Shown here piece after piece: positions 27,244 to 35,919 of a stretch of DNA of 64,000 nucleotides (position 1 is the first letter of the stretch; each line of letters starts with the position of its first letter). The notes under the pieces are model-generated. The model was given only the letters and a program-made list of their open reading frames with translations, had not been told where the DNA came from and made no database searches. This DNA is from Burkholderiales bacterium (lineage in GTDB: Bacteria > Pseudomonadota > Gammaproteobacteria > Burkholderiales > Burkholderiaceae_C): the NCBI GenBank assembly GCA_030604135.1, contig JAUVWL010000009.1:1-64000 (forward strand), in the 5' to 3' direction. Made by a program: the position numbers and the translations under genes.

Positions 27244-27687
27244 TCAGGGCTGGTAGCAGGCCCCGCTGGGATCGACCTGAATCTGGATCAGGTCCCCGCC
27301 CGCTCCACCCCAGACGTTGCCATCGGTGAAGATCAGACAGCCTTCGCCCCGGAACAGCGCCTGCATGCGCCGGGCATCGTTGCCAAAGTAAAAGGGGATC
27401 CAGCGCTTGCCGGATTCGTAACTGTGGGAGCGGTCTGGCGCCCGGTCCATCACGTCCTGCACCTCGCGCATGCTCATGCCGATCTTGAGCTGGGCGAATC
27501 TGCTGTCGGCCGCTGGCGTGCCAATCACCTCGCCCTCGAAACTGCCGTCGCGCGACTTGACCACGCGGGTGTCTCCGCTGGCCACCGCAGGCGCTTGTTC
27601 TGCCTTGACCGATTCGTTCTTGGGTGCAGTGCCACCGCAAGCCGACAACATGACCACCGCCGACACCATCCAGACTGCTGCTTTCAT
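27244..27687 (-). CDS. Small lipoprotein, SmpA/OmlA-like fold
   Basis: 147 aa. A lipoprotein signal with lipobox LSAC (Cys17) is followed by a low-complexity linker. A domain starting RFAQLKIGMSMREVQDVMDRAPDRSHSY then resembles the start of BamE/SmpA-like modules (IxxGMs.eeV..llG.P). It is likely an envelope protein with no known substrate. The gene is monocistronic, convergent with hemL and separated from it by the hairpin at 27209. Confidence 0.8.
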   Translation of the reverse strand: MKAAVWMVSAVVMLSACGGTAPKNESVKAEQAPAVASGDTRVVKSRDGSFEGEVIGTPAADSRFAQLKIGMSMREVQDVMDRAPDRSHSYESGKRWIPFYFGNDARRMQALFRGEGCLIFTDGNVWGGAGGDLIQIQVDPSGACYQP

Positions 27688-27788
27688 CAGACTATCCTCC
27701 CCTTGAAAAAAGCCTGGATTCTAAGGCCATCACCCATGCTAACCACCCTGCCATCAGGCCTCATCGCATGGCGCGCCGCCGGTCAGAC

Positions 27789-28139
27789 TCAAGGGGATTC
27801 GGCGTACATCGGCTTGTTGTCGTTCAGGTTGAGCCAGCCCTTGACGATACGGTAGATGATCCAGACCGCGTTGGCCAGCAGCACGGCAAAGCCGACCAAG
27901 ATGAACAGGCTCAGCACGCCCAGCACGCCCCACAGCAGTCCGAACCAGAATGTCCTGATCTGCCAGCGGAAATGGCTTTCGAACAAGGTGCCCTGCATGT
28001 CCTCGCGCTTGACGTAGTTCATCACGATGGCCACGATGGACGTGATGCCTACCAGAAACGAGGCCGCGTACAAGGCGTAGATGATGGTGGTGACGTTCTT
28101 GGCTGAACGCATGCGCTCATCGTCAACGTAGGGTTCCAT
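27789..28139 (-). CDS. DUF4870-like integral membrane protein
   Basis: 116 aa from ATG 28139; the longer frame runs back into purH. Three hydrophobic segments are visible ([63 protein letters not shown]), the size and layout of DUF4870/TM2-like proteins. Function is unknown. It lies 43 nt downstream of purH in the same direction and may be in its transcript. Confidence 0.75.
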   Translation of the reverse strand: MEPYVDDERMRSAKNVTTIIYALYAASFLVGITSIVAIVMNYVKREDMQGTLFESHFRWQIRTFWFGLLWGVLGVLSLFILVGFAVLLANAVWIIYRIVKGWLNLNDNKPMYAESP

Positions 28140-28182
28140 GGACTCGCTCCTCTTGGAATGAAAGCAGGCCGAAGGGGCCGCT

Positions 28183-29781
28183 TCAGTGGCGGAAGTGGCG
28201 CACGCCGGTGAACACCATGGCCACGCCACGTTCGTTCGCAGCGTCGATCACCTCCTGGTCGCGCATGGAACCGCCCGGCTGGGCCACGCAGGTCGCGCCC
28301 GCGTCCACCACCACGTCCAGGCCGTCGCGGAACGGGAAGAAGGCGTCACTCGCCACCACCGTGCCTTGCAGGCTCAGCTTGGCGGCCTCGGCCTTGATGC
28401 TGGCGATGCGCGCCGAGTCCAGGCGGCTCATCTGCCCGGCGCCGACACCCATGGTCATGCCGTTCTTGCAGAACACGATGGCGTTGGACTTGACGTACTT
28501 GGCCACCTTCCAGGCGAACAGCAGGTCCTGAAGTTCCTCGGGCGTCGGCTGCTTGACGGTGACGACTCTCAGGTCGGCCAGCGCCAGCTCGTGGTTGTCG
28601 GCGGTCTGCAGCAACAGGCCCGAACCCACGCGCTTGGTGTCCATGGCGTTGCGGCCCTGGTCCCACGCGCTGGCGCCACCGGCCGGCAGCGCGATCTTCA
28701 TCAGGCGCACATTGACCTTGGGCTTGAAGATCTCCAGCGCCTCGGTCGTGAAGTCTGGCGCCATCAGCACCTCGACGAACTGCCGGGCCACGGCCTCGGC
28801 CGCGGCCTTGTCCACCGTGCGGTTGAAGGCGATGATGCCGCCGAAGGCGCTGGTCGGGTCGGTCTGGAAGGCCTTGGCGTAGGCCTCGTGCGCGTCCTGG
28901 CCGACGGCCACGCCGCAGGGGTTGGCGTGCTTGACGATCACGCAGGCCGGCGCCTCGAAGCTCTTGACGCATTCCCAGGCGGCGTCGGCGTCGGCGATGT
29001 TGTTGTAGGACAGTTCCTTGCCCTGCAGCTGCACGCCGGTGACCAGCGAGCCGGGGGCGGGGTACAGGTCGCGGTACAAGGCGGCCTGCTGGTGGCTGTT
29101 CTCGCCGTAACGCAGGTCCTGCACCTTGACGAACTGGCCGTTGGACTGGCCGGGGAACAGAGAACGCGCGGGCACGTAGCTTTCGGCCAGCTTCTCTTCT
29201 TCAAACGTCACCGACGACAGGTAGTCGCTGATGGCGCCGTCGTACTGGGCGATGCGGTTGAAGGCGGCGACCGACAGCGCGAAGCGCAGCGTGTCGGAGA
29301 GCTTGCCCGCGGCCTTGAGTTCACCGATCACAGCGGCGTACTGGCCGGCGTCGGTGACCACGCCCACATCCTTCCAGTTCTTGGCGGCGCTGCGCACCAT
29401 GGCCGGGCCGCCGATGTCGATGTTCTCGATCGCGTCGGCCAGGGTGCAGCCGGCCTTGGCCACCGTCGCTTCGAACGGGTAGAGGTTGACCACCAGCAGG
29501 TCGATGGTCTCGATGCCGTGCTCCTTCAGCGCCGCCATGTGCTCAGGGACATCGCGGCGCGCCAGCAGGCCGCCGTGCACCTTGGGGTGCAGGGTCTTGA
29601 CGCGGCCGTCCAGCATCTCGGGGAAGTTCGTGACCTCGGCCACTTCGGTGACCGGCAGGCCCTGGTCGGCCAGCAGCTTGGCGGTGCCGCCGGTAGAAAG
29701 GAGCTTCACGCCGAGGCCATGCAAGGCCTGGGCGAATTCAACGATGCCGGTCTTGTCTGAGACGGAGATGAGTGCGCGCAT
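28183..29781 (-). CDS. purH: Bifunctional AICAR transformylase/IMP cyclohydrolase
   Basis: 532 aa, the last two steps of purine synthesis. The N-terminal MGS-like IMP cyclohydrolase domain starts [22 protein letters not shown]. The C-terminal transformylase domain carries [14 protein letters not shown] with the catalytic Lys-His region and ends RHFRH, as is typical. It is the third gene of the dusB-fis-purH order conserved in betaproteobacteria, separated from fis by a dispersed repeat. Confidence 0.96.
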   Translation of the reverse strand: MRALISVSDKTGIVEFAQALHGLGVKLLSTGGTAKLLADQGLPVTEVAEVTNFPEMLDGRVKTLHPKVHGGLLARRDVPEHMAALKEHGIETIDLLVVNLYPFEATVAKAGCTLADAIENIDIGGPAMVRSAAKNWKDVGVVTDAGQYAAVIGELKAAGKLSDTLRFALSVAAFNRIAQYDGAISDYLSSVTFEEEKLAESYVPARSLFPGQSNGQFVKVQDLRYGENSHQQAALYRDLYPAPGSLVTGVQLQGKELSYNNIADADAAWECVKSFEAPACVIVKHANPCGVAVGQDAHEAYAKAFQTDPTSAFGGIIAFNRTVDKAAAEAVARQFVEVLMAPDFTTEALEIFKPKVNVRLMKIALPAGGASAWDQGRNAMDTKRVGSGLLLQTADNHELALADLRVVTVKQPTPEELQDLLFAWKVAKYVKSNAIVFCKNGMTMGVGAGQMSRLDSARIASIKAEAAKLSLQGTVVASDAFFPFRDGLDVVVDAGATCVAQPGGSMRDQEVIDAANERGVAMVFTGVRHFRH

Positions 29782-29814
29782 GGTGGTGGAGAGTTATGGA
29801 TCAGGGGCTTCAGT

Positions 29815-29895
29815 CCAAGAACACCGCGGAACCGGCTTTGCCGGGCCGCAGGTGTTGCCCCCTTGAGGGGGTGACGCCGCAGGCGGCGCGGGGGA
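29815..29895 (-). repeat. Dispersed GC-rich repeat, copy A (between fis and purH)
   Basis: Read on the minus strand this runs CTCCCCCGCGCCGCCTGCGG, then CGTCACCCCCTCAAGGGGG, then CCTGCGGCCCGGCAAAGCCG and GTTCCGCGGTG. The same order of blocks recurs at 40427-40518 and 45086-45165. It contains two nested stems (CCCCCTC/GAGGGGG type and CCGGC-AAA-GCCGG). It fills most of the purH-fis gap and may attenuate read-through from dusB-fis into purH. Confidence 0.75.
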
Positions 29896-29903
29896 GTTCA
29901 CAT

Positions 29904-30140
29904 TCAATCAATCAGTTTGTGTTCCAGCAGCTTCTTGCGCAGCGTGTTGCGGTTCAGACCCAGCCATTGGGCGGCGCGCGACTGGTTGTGCTGCGCCTGC
30001 TCCATCACCACTTCCAGCAGCGGCTTCTCGACCGCCTTGACCAGCATGTCATGCAGGCCGGCAGGGTCGGTTCCATTGAGGTCCTGGAAATAGCTTTCGA
30101 GGCTGGCACGCACACATTCGTGAAGGGCGTTCTGGCTCAT
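29904..30140 (-). CDS. fis: DNA-binding protein Fis
   Basis: 78 aa from ATG 30140, which overlaps the dusB stop (ATGA). The C-terminal helix-turn-helix NQSRAAQWLGLNRNTLRKKL is the Fis signature; the N-terminal part is short, as in betaproteobacterial Fis. It is a nucleoid-associated protein that bends DNA and tunes stable RNA and growth-phase genes. dusB-fis is the conserved proteobacterial pair. Confidence 0.93.
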   Translation of the reverse strand: MSQNALHECVRASLESYFQDLNGTDPAGLHDMLVKAVEKPLLEVVMEQAQHNQSRAAQWLGLNRNTLRKKLLEHKLID

Positions 30141-31183
30141 GCGGCAAGTTTCCAGTCGTTGGTGACGTCCCCTGAAGGAACCGGCAGGGGGCCAGCGGCG
30201 GACCAGGCGTCGAAGCTCTCGGTCACGACCTGGAGTTGGTCTTCGCACCGGGTCAGGGTGTTGATGCGGGCGCGGAAACGCGCCACTTCCGCCGGCGGCA
30301 ACCCCAGGGCATGCACATACCACCCCAGGTGCTTGCGGGCGCTGCGAACACCGGTGTGCTCACCGTAGAGGTCGTAGTGGTCGTGCAGGTGGTCGATCAG
30401 CCAGTCCCTGACCTCGCCCAAACCCGGTGCCGGCAGCCATTCGCCGGTGGCCAGGAAATGGGCGATCTCGCGAAAAATCCAGGGGCGGCCCTGGGCTGCA
30501 CGCCCGATCATGACGGCATCGGCACCGGTCTGACGCAACACGGCAACGGCCTTTTGCGGGCTGTCGATGTCGCCGTTGGCCACCACCGGAATGCCCACCC
30601 GGCTCTTGATCAGGGCCACGGTCTCGTGTTCGGCCTGTCCGCTGTAGCCCTGCTCGCGGGTGCGCCCGTGCACAGTGAGCATCTGCACCCCCGCCTGCTC
30701 GGCGGCCCGTGCAATCACCGGCGCATTGCGCCCCTCGGCGGACCACCCGGTGCGCATCTTGAGTGTGACCGGCACACCGTGCGGCGCGCAGGCGGCCACC
30801 ACGGCCTCGATGATGCCGAGGGCCAGCGACTCGTCCTGCATCAGGGCCGAGCCGGCCCATTTGTTGCAAACCTTCTTGGCCGGACAGCCCATGTTGATGT
30901 CGATGATCTGGGCGCCCCGGTCGATGTTGTAGCGCGCCGCATCGGCCATCATCTGCGCATCGGTACCGGCAATCTGCACCGCAATGGGTCCGGGCTCGCC
31001 CCGGTGGTCGGCGCGGCGCGAGGTCTTGAGGCTGGCCTGCAGGTCGGGCCGGCTGGTGACCATTTCGCTGACCGCGTAACCGGCACCCAGGCGCTTGCAG
31101 AGCTTGCGAAACGGCCGATCGGTCACGCCGGCCATGGGCGCAACAAACAGCGTGTTCGGCAGGCGGTAGGGCCCGATGTGCAT
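30137..31183 (-). CDS. dusB: tRNA-dihydrouridine synthase B
   Basis: 348 aa flavoenzyme that reduces specific uridines in tRNA. Signature segments are LFVAPMAGVTDRPFRKLC near the N-terminus, NMGCPAKKVCNKWAGSALM with the conserved Cys100, VHGRTREQGYSG and IGRAAQGRPWIFREI in the FMN barrel. It is cotranscribed with fis through a 4-nt overlap. Confidence 0.95.
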   Translation of the reverse strand: MHIGPYRLPNTLFVAPMAGVTDRPFRKLCKRLGAGYAVSEMVTSRPDLQASLKTSRRADHRGEPGPIAVQIAGTDAQMMADAARYNIDRGAQIIDINMGCPAKKVCNKWAGSALMQDESLALGIIEAVVAACAPHGVPVTLKMRTGWSAEGRNAPVIARAAEQAGVQMLTVHGRTREQGYSGQAEHETVALIKSRVGIPVVANGDIDSPQKAVAVLRQTGADAVMIGRAAQGRPWIFREIAHFLATGEWLPAPGLGEVRDWLIDHLHDHYDLYGEHTGVRSARKHLGWYVHALGLPPAEVARFRARINTLTRCEDQLQVVTESFDAWSAAGPLPVPSGDVTNDWKLAA

Positions 31184-31308
31184 GGTGGTGAGAGAATCGG
31201 CGGCTTTGGCGGGAGACCCGACCCGGTGGCGGCACCGGGGATGCGCATTGTAGCTGCCTGTTTTTTCAGCAGACGGAACCCGCCCACCGCTTGTCGATCC
31301 GACCTGCC

Positions 31309-31794
31309 ATGCCCGACTGGATGCTCTCGCTGCTGCAATGGCTCTCCTTGCCCGAAGTGGGCCTGAGCACCGTGTTTGTGGTGGCCTTTGTTTCGGCCAC
31401 GCTCCTGCCCATGGGGTCCGAGCCGGCGGTGTTCGCTCTGATCAAACTCAACCCGGACCTGTTCTGGCCCACCATTCTCGTGGCCACCGCCGGCAACACG
31501 CTCGGTGGCGCCGTGACCTGGCTCATGGGGCTGGGCACCCACAAGGCCGTCGACAAGCTGCGCCACGGCACCCCCACCGAGTTGAGGGCACTGCGCTGGC
31601 TGGAGCGCTTCGGCCCCAAGGCCTGCCTGCTGTCGTGGCTGCCGATTGTGGGCGACCCCCTGTGTGCGGCGGCCGGCTGGTTGCGCTTCCCGTTCTGGCC
31701 CTGCGTGGCCTACATGGCCATCGGCAAGTTCCTGCGTTACCTGACCATGACGGCGGCGCTGCTCTGGGTGTTCCCTGGGGGACTGCCGCTCTGA
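31309..31794 (+). CDS. YqaA/DedA-like inner-membrane protein
   Basis: 161 aa from ATG 31309 (a TTG at 31291 is possible). It is strongly hydrophobic, with four or five membrane segments and the glycine-rich re-entrant-like stretch VATAGNTLGGAVTWLMG, plus FGPKACLLSWLPIVGDPLCAAAGWLR. These are typical of the YqaA branch of the SNARE-associated/DedA superfamily, some members of which are lipid scramblases or transporters. No substrate is known for this branch. It is followed by an MFS gene in the same direction. Confidence 0.85.
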   Translation: MPDWMLSLLQWLSLPEVGLSTVFVVAFVSATLLPMGSEPAVFALIKLNPDLFWPTILVATAGNTLGGAVTWLMGLGTHKAVDKLRHGTPTELRALRWLERFGPKACLLSWLPIVGDPLCAAAGWLRFPFWPCVAYMAIGKFLRYLTMTAALLWVFPGGLPL

Positions 31795-31827
31795 GCAGAG
31801 ACCCGGCTTCGCCCCGATACTCGGCCA

Positions 31828-33006
31828 ATGCCGACACCCACCCCACCCCTGCCGCGCGCCCTGTGGGCGCTGATGCTGGGCAACTTTGTCATCGGCACCG
31901 GCGTGATGGCGGTGCCGGGCACCCTACCTGATATCAGCGCCTCGCTGGGTGTCACGATTCCCCAGGCCGGCCAGCTGATCACGGCCGCCGCCATCGTGAT
32001 GGGCATCGGTGCCCCCCTCTTTGCCACCCTGGTGGCCGGCTGGGACCGGCGGCGCCTGCTGGTGCTGTCCCTGCTCTGGTACGCGGTGTTCATGGGAGCC
32101 AGTGCCATGGCCCCGTCCTACGGCAGCCTGCTGCTGCTGCGCGTGCTGGCGGTCATCCCGCCAGCCATCTTCACACCCCAGGCGGCCGCATGCGTGGGAC
32201 AACTGGTGCCCGCCGGCCAGGGCGGGCGGGCCATCACCTTCGTGTTTCTGGGCTGGTCGGTGGCGTCGGTGCTGGGCATGCCGCTGTCGGCCTGGATCGG
32301 CGGCGTGCTGGGTTGGCGCTGGGCCTTCGGCCCGGTGGCGGTGCTGGCGGTGCTGGTGGCCGCCTGGCTCTGGCGCGAAATGCCCGACGGCATCAAGCCG
32401 GCCGCCCTGTCGCGCCAGGCCTGGGGACAGACCCTGGGCTCGGCCCCCCTGATGCTGGCGGTGGCCGTGACCCTGCTGTCGGCCTTCGGCCAGTTCATCC
32501 TGTTCTCCTACTTCGCCCCCTACCTGCAGCAGGTCAACGGTGTCGGACCACAGATGATGGCGCTGATGTTCCTGTGGTTCGGTGCTTTCGGCCTGCTCGG
32601 CAACGTGCTGATCTCGCGCCGCATCGACCGGCTGGGTGCGCCGCGTGCGGTTCTGATCACCCTGGGTGGTATGGCGCTGAGCCTGCTGATCTGGCCGCTG
32701 GGCACCTGGGCGCTGTGGCTGCAGGCGGCGGTGATGGTCCCCTGGGCCCTGGGGTGTTTCTCGGCCAATTCGGCCCAGCAGGCGCGGTTGGTGCAAATGT
32801 CACCCGCACTGGCACCGGCCACGGTGGCGCTGAACACCTCGGCCATTTACGGCGGCCAGGCACTGGGCGCGGCCACCGGCGGCATGTTGATTGCCCAGGG
32901 CAAGATGGAGCAGCTGCACGCCTGGGGTCTGGGCCTGATGCTGCTGGCCATGGCGGCCAGCGTCTGGGCTTCGCGGCTTCAGAAACGCTCGGTGGGCAGC
33001 AGGTAG
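31828..33006 (+). CDS. Major facilitator superfamily transporter (AraJ-like exporter)
   Basis: 392 aa with about twelve membrane segments. The start ALMLGNFVIGTGVMAVPGTLPDISASLGV and the loop GAPLFATLVAGWDRRRLL between segments 2 and 3 are typical of the DHA1/AraJ-type drug or sugar efflux branch. It probably exports small molecules by proton antiport; the substrate is unknown. The last 28 nt overlap the 3' end of the convergent pseudouridine synthase-like gene. Confidence 0.88.
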   Translation: MPTPTPPLPRALWALMLGNFVIGTGVMAVPGTLPDISASLGVTIPQAGQLITAAAIVMGIGAPLFATLVAGWDRRRLLVLSLLWYAVFMGASAMAPSYGSLLLLRVLAVIPPAIFTPQAAACVGQLVPAGQGGRAITFVFLGWSVASVLGMPLSAWIGGVLGWRWAFGPVAVLAVLVAAWLWREMPDGIKPAALSRQAWGQTLGSAPLMLAVAVTLLSAFGQFILFSYFAPYLQQVNGVGPQMMALMFLWFGAFGLLGNVLISRRIDRLGAPRAVLITLGGMALSLLIWPLGTWALWLQAAVMVPWALGCFSANSAQQARLVQMSPALAPATVALNTSAIYGGQALGAATGGMLIAQGKMEQLHAWGLGLMLLAMAASVWASRLQKRSVGSR

Positions 33007-33752
33007 CGCCACTGGCCGGGCTCCAGTCCGGTCAGCGCCACGCGGCCGATGCGCTGACGCCGGACAGCACCCGCGTCCACGGCCGCGCGCTCAACCAGGC
33101 GATGCAGGTGCCCGGGTGGGCAGCCCTTGGCCACCAGGCGGACACGGCGGTCACTCTGCCAGCTGGCCCGGGCTGCTGGCTGGTGCCGCCCCTGCCAGCT
33201 CATCGGCTGCTGAAGCGAACGCAGCACGCCGGCGCGCCAGTCGGGCTCGCCGGGACCCACACCGTCGGCCAGGTCGATGAACCACTCGTGCTCGATGTCG
33301 ATCCCGCTCTGAAGAAAACGCCGGGCGATCGGGATGCTCTGGGTGAACACCATCAGGCCCGACTCATCGCTGGCCAGGGGGGACAAGGGTTGAAGGCGGT
33401 GAAAGTGGGCCCTCAACGGGCGGACACGGGAGCGGTCGGACGGCGAGCGGCTGGCCGGTTGAAACCACCGCCGCACGAGGTCATCGGTCAGGTGCAGCGC
33501 CTCGGGCATGGGCAGGCCGTGCGGCTTGTACCAGAGTACGGTCATGGGGGCCAGCGTCTCGGGTCGGGCAGCCGGGTCGACCACCACCGACTGGTGTTCG
33601 CCCACACGCGCCTCGGGCAGCTCGACCACCTGCCCATCGACGCGCACCCAGCCCCCGGTGATGTAGCGCTCGGCCTCGCTGCGTGAGCAGGCCATGAGCG
33701 CAGCCACCCGTTTGGCCAGACGCTGCGGCTCCCCCGTGGCCGCCGTGTTCAT
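32979..33752 (-). CDS. RsuA/RluF-family pseudouridine synthase homologue lacking the catalytic Asp
   Basis: 257 aa. An N-terminal S4 RNA-binding domain (RLAKRVAALMACSRSEAERYITGGWVRVDG) precedes a pseudouridine synthase fold (MTVLWYKPHGL). The family active-site motif GRLDxxTxGL reads SPLASDESGL at residues 124-133, with Ala127 where the nucleophilic/catalytic Asp belongs; Gly and Arg of the motif are also changed. The frame is otherwise intact. It may be a non-catalytic RNA-binding protein, or Asp129 may substitute. It starts 2 nt after ychF and overlaps the MFS gene by 28 nt at its end. Confidence 0.8.
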   Translation of the reverse strand: MNTAATGEPQRLAKRVAALMACSRSEAERYITGGWVRVDGQVVELPEARVGEHQSVVVDPAARPETLAPMTVLWYKPHGLPMPEALHLTDDLVRRWFQPASRSPSDRSRVRPLRAHFHRLQPLSPLASDESGLMVFTQSIPIARRFLQSGIDIEHEWFIDLADGVGPGEPDWRAGVLRSLQQPMSWQGRHQPAARASWQSDRRVRLVAKGCPPGHLHRLVERAAVDAGAVRRQRIGRVALTGLEPGQWRYLLPTERF

Positions 33753-33754
33753 GC

Positions 33755-34849
33755 TCAGACGTTGAACAGGAAGTTCATCACGTCGCCATCCTTGACGACG
33801 TACTCCTTGCCTTCGGCGCGCATCTTGCCGGCGTCCTTGGCGCCCTGCTCGCCCTTGTAGGCGATGTAGTCGTCGAACGCGACGGTCTGGGCGCGGATGA
33901 AGCCGCGCTCGAAGTCACCGTGAATGACCCCGGCCGCCTGCGGCGCGGTGTCGCCGATGTGGATGGTCCAGGCCCGCACCTCTTTGACGCCGGCGGTGAA
34001 GTAGGTCTGCAGTCCCAGCAGCTTGAAGCCGGCGCGGATCAGGCGGTTGAGGCCCGGTTCGTCCTGGCCCAGTTCCTTAAGGAACTCCAGCCGGTCGGCA
34101 TCGTCCATCTCGGCCAGCTCGGCCTCGATCTTGGCGCAGATGGCCACCACCGGCGCATTCTGCGCGGCTGCATATTCCTTCAGGCGGTCGAGAAAGGGGT
34201 TGTTCTCGAAGCCGTCCTCGGCCACGTTGCCGACGAACATGGCCGGCTTGGCGGTGATCAGGCACAGGGGTTTGAGCAGCACCTGCTCCTGGTCGCTCAG
34301 GCTCAGGGTGCGCACCGGTTTGCCCTCGTCGAGCACGGCCTGCACCTTGGTCAGCAGGGCCACCAGCGCAGCGGCTTCCTTGTCGTTGCCGCTCTTGGCG
34401 GCCTTGGTGTAGCGCTGCAGGGCTTTCTCGACGGTGCCCATGTCGGCCAGACACAACTCGGTCTGGATGACCTCGATGTCGGCGATGGGGTCGACCTTGT
34501 TGGCCACGTGGATGACGTTCGGGTCCTCGAAGCAGCGCACCACGTTGACGATGGCGTCGGTCTCGCGGATGTGGGCCAGAAACTGGTTGCCCAGACCTTC
34601 ACCCTTGGAGGCACCCGCCACCAGGCCGGCAATGTCCACGAACTCGACGATGGCCGGCACGATGCGCTCGGGCTTGACGATCTCGGCCAGCTGCTGCAGA
34701 CGCAGGTCGGGCACCTCGACCACGCCCACATTGGGCTCGATGGTGCAGAACGGGTAGTTCTCGGCCGCGATGCCCGCCTTGGTCAGGGCATTGAACAGGG
34801 TGGATTTGCCGACATTGGGCAGGCCGACGATGCCGCACTTCAGACTCAT
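33755..34849 (-). CDS. ychF: Redox-regulated ATPase/GTPase YchF
   Basis: 364 aa, Obg-family P-loop protein. G1 is [15 protein letters not shown]3 the DIAGLV segment, and the usual NKxD is replaced as in YchF, which prefers ATP. A helical insertion and a C-terminal TGS domain ([23 protein letters not shown]) complete the family architecture. It binds ribosomes and negatively affects oxidative stress defence in E. coli. It is divergent from rcoM. Confidence 0.96.
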   Translation of the reverse strand: MSLKCGIVGLPNVGKSTLFNALTKAGIAAENYPFCTIEPNVGVVEVPDLRLQQLAEIVKPERIVPAIVEFVDIAGLVAGASKGEGLGNQFLAHIRETDAIVNVVRCFEDPNVIHVANKVDPIADIEVIQTELCLADMGTVEKALQRYTKAAKSGNDKEAAALVALLTKVQAVLDEGKPVRTLSLSDQEQVLLKPLCLITAKPAMFVGNVAEDGFENNPFLDRLKEYAAAQNAPVVAICAKIEAELAEMDDADRLEFLKELGQDEPGLNRLIRAGFKLLGLQTYFTAGVKEVRAWTIHIGDTAPQAAGVIHGDFERGFIRAQTVAFDDYIAYKGEQGAKDAGKMRAEGKEYVVKDGDVMNFLFNV

Positions 34850-34949
34850 GGAATACCTCGGAAAGACAACCCGAAAGTGTATGCGATGGGTCTGTCTGGG
34901 TTAATCTAGAAGAAGGCTGGCCAGCAACCGGCGATCGGAGACCTCATCG

Positions 34950-35714
34950 ATGGATGCCAGGACGGCGACGACGACACACAACTCACCGCTCTACCTGTTC
35001 GAGAAGTTCGAGGTGGGCGTGATCCACCTGGATGCCCGGCGCACCGTGCTGGCCATGAATGACTTCGCCCGCAAGGTATTGCCGGTGGGCGAGAAGCAAC
35101 CCTTCGACAAGCTGGTGACTTCGTTTCACCCGGAACGCTCCAAGCCCAAGGTGAATTTCCTGCTGGACCAAGCTTCCAGCTGTCCGGTGGCCAATGCGGT
35201 ACCGATGACCATGATCATCAACATTCCGGAGCAGGTGCTGCTGATCAAGGTGACCCGCCTCGCCGACCACGTGGGCAGCACCACGGGGTTTGTGCTGGTG
35301 TTCTACGACGTCACGCAGGTGGTCAGTCAGGAGGCCCCAGCCCCCACCGAAAAGCCAGCCAGCAGCGTGCGGCTGCAGCGCATTCCCATGGTGGCCAACC
35401 ACCGCGTGGCTTTTGTGGACGCGCAGGATGTGCTGTGCCTGGAATCTCAGGCCCACTACACCCGGGTGCTGACCCGCCAGGGTTTTCACTTCTGCAATCT
35501 CAGCATCGGTGATCTGGAAGCACGACTGGACCCTGAACGCTTTATGCGGGTCCACCGGTGCTTCATCGTCAACCTGCACGCGGTCGCCAGCCTCGAGCGA
35601 GAAGGCAGCAAGACCCTGATCTCCCTGAAAGGCGCACGAAGGGATCCGATTCCGGTCTCGCGCAGCGAGGTGGGGCGACTGCGCGAGGCTCTGGGGCTGC
35701 TTGCCCGGCATTGA
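34950..35714 (+). CDS. rcoM: RcoM-type PAS-LytTR haem CO sensor/transcription activator
   Basis: 254 aa, cytoplasmic. Residues about 12-125 form a PAS domain (VGVIHLDARRTVLAMNDFARKVLPVG) containing SFHPERSKPKVNFLLD, CPVANAVPMTMIINIPEQ. Residues about 150-250 form a LytTR DNA-binding domain (MVANHRVAFVDAQDVLCLES, RFMRVHRCFIVNL). This matches RcoM, the single-component CO-sensing activator described in Burkholderia xenovorans, where His74, Cys94 and Met104 serve as haem ligands. By position the equivalents here are His60, Cys78 and Met88 (inferred with a two-residue offset). It lies 205 bp upstream of coxM, whose promoter region carries three matching direct repeats, and is the expected activator of the cox operon. 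Confidence 0.88.
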   Translation: MDARTATTTHNSPLYLFEKFEVGVIHLDARRTVLAMNDFARKVLPVGEKQPFDKLVTSFHPERSKPKVNFLLDQASSCPVANAVPMTMIINIPEQVLLIKVTRLADHVGSTTGFVLVFYDVTQVVSQEAPAPTEKPASSVRLQRIPMVANHRVAFVDAQDVLCLESQAHYTRVLTRQGFHFCNLSIGDLEARLDPERFMRVHRCFIVNLHAVASLEREGSKTLISLKGARRDPIPVSRSEVGRLREALGLLARH

Positions 35715-35775
35715 TATCGATCAGTTTTTCGCTAGGGATTTACCCCGATTGCTCTCATGTGGCCGCGTGATCTGA

Positions 35776-35830
35776 GCATTTCGTGCAGCTCTGCGTGCAT
35801 TTCATGCAGAAAAAGCGGCTTCTGATGCCA
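35776..35830 (+). promoter_or_regulatory. Triplicate 21-bp-spaced direct repeats upstream of coxM (probable RcoM site)
   Basis: GCATTTCGTGCAG at 35776, GCATTTCATGCAG at 35797 and a degenerate GCTTCTGATGCCA at 35818 start exactly 21 bp apart, two helical turns. The first two agree at 12 of 13 positions; the third agrees with the second at 8 of 13. LytTR-domain regulators bind such direct repeats on one DNA face. A TACACT at 35876-35881 could be the -10 element, with no good -35, as expected for an activated promoter. Binding by the upstream RcoM is inferred. Confidence 0.7.
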
Positions 35831-35886
35831 ATTTCACCCTAAATCCCGCCGGTGGTGTCGGAAAAGGCACCTCCCTACACTGGCTC

Positions 35887-35904
35887 TTGTCTTGGACAAA
35901 ACCA
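35887..35904 (+). promoter_or_regulatory. Shared palindromic element TTGTCYTGGACAAAACCA before coxM
   Basis: TTGTCTTGGACAAAACCA: a near-perfect inverted repeat (TTGTCt-T-GGACAA) plus a shared tail, its palindrome ending 21 nt before the coxM ATG. A 17/18 match lies on the minus strand at 62546-62529, 22 nt before the lipocalin ATG; a 15/18 relative is at 52331. It is separate from the 21-bp repeats, so coxM may have a second control input. No cognate regulator is known. Confidence 0.5.
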
Positions 35905-35919
35905 CTACAGGAGACAGAC

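Noticed and set aside
30236..31366. Plus-strand open frame opposite dusB
   Set aside because: The minus strand has all dihydrouridine synthase motifs, and the plus frame shows only antisense composition.
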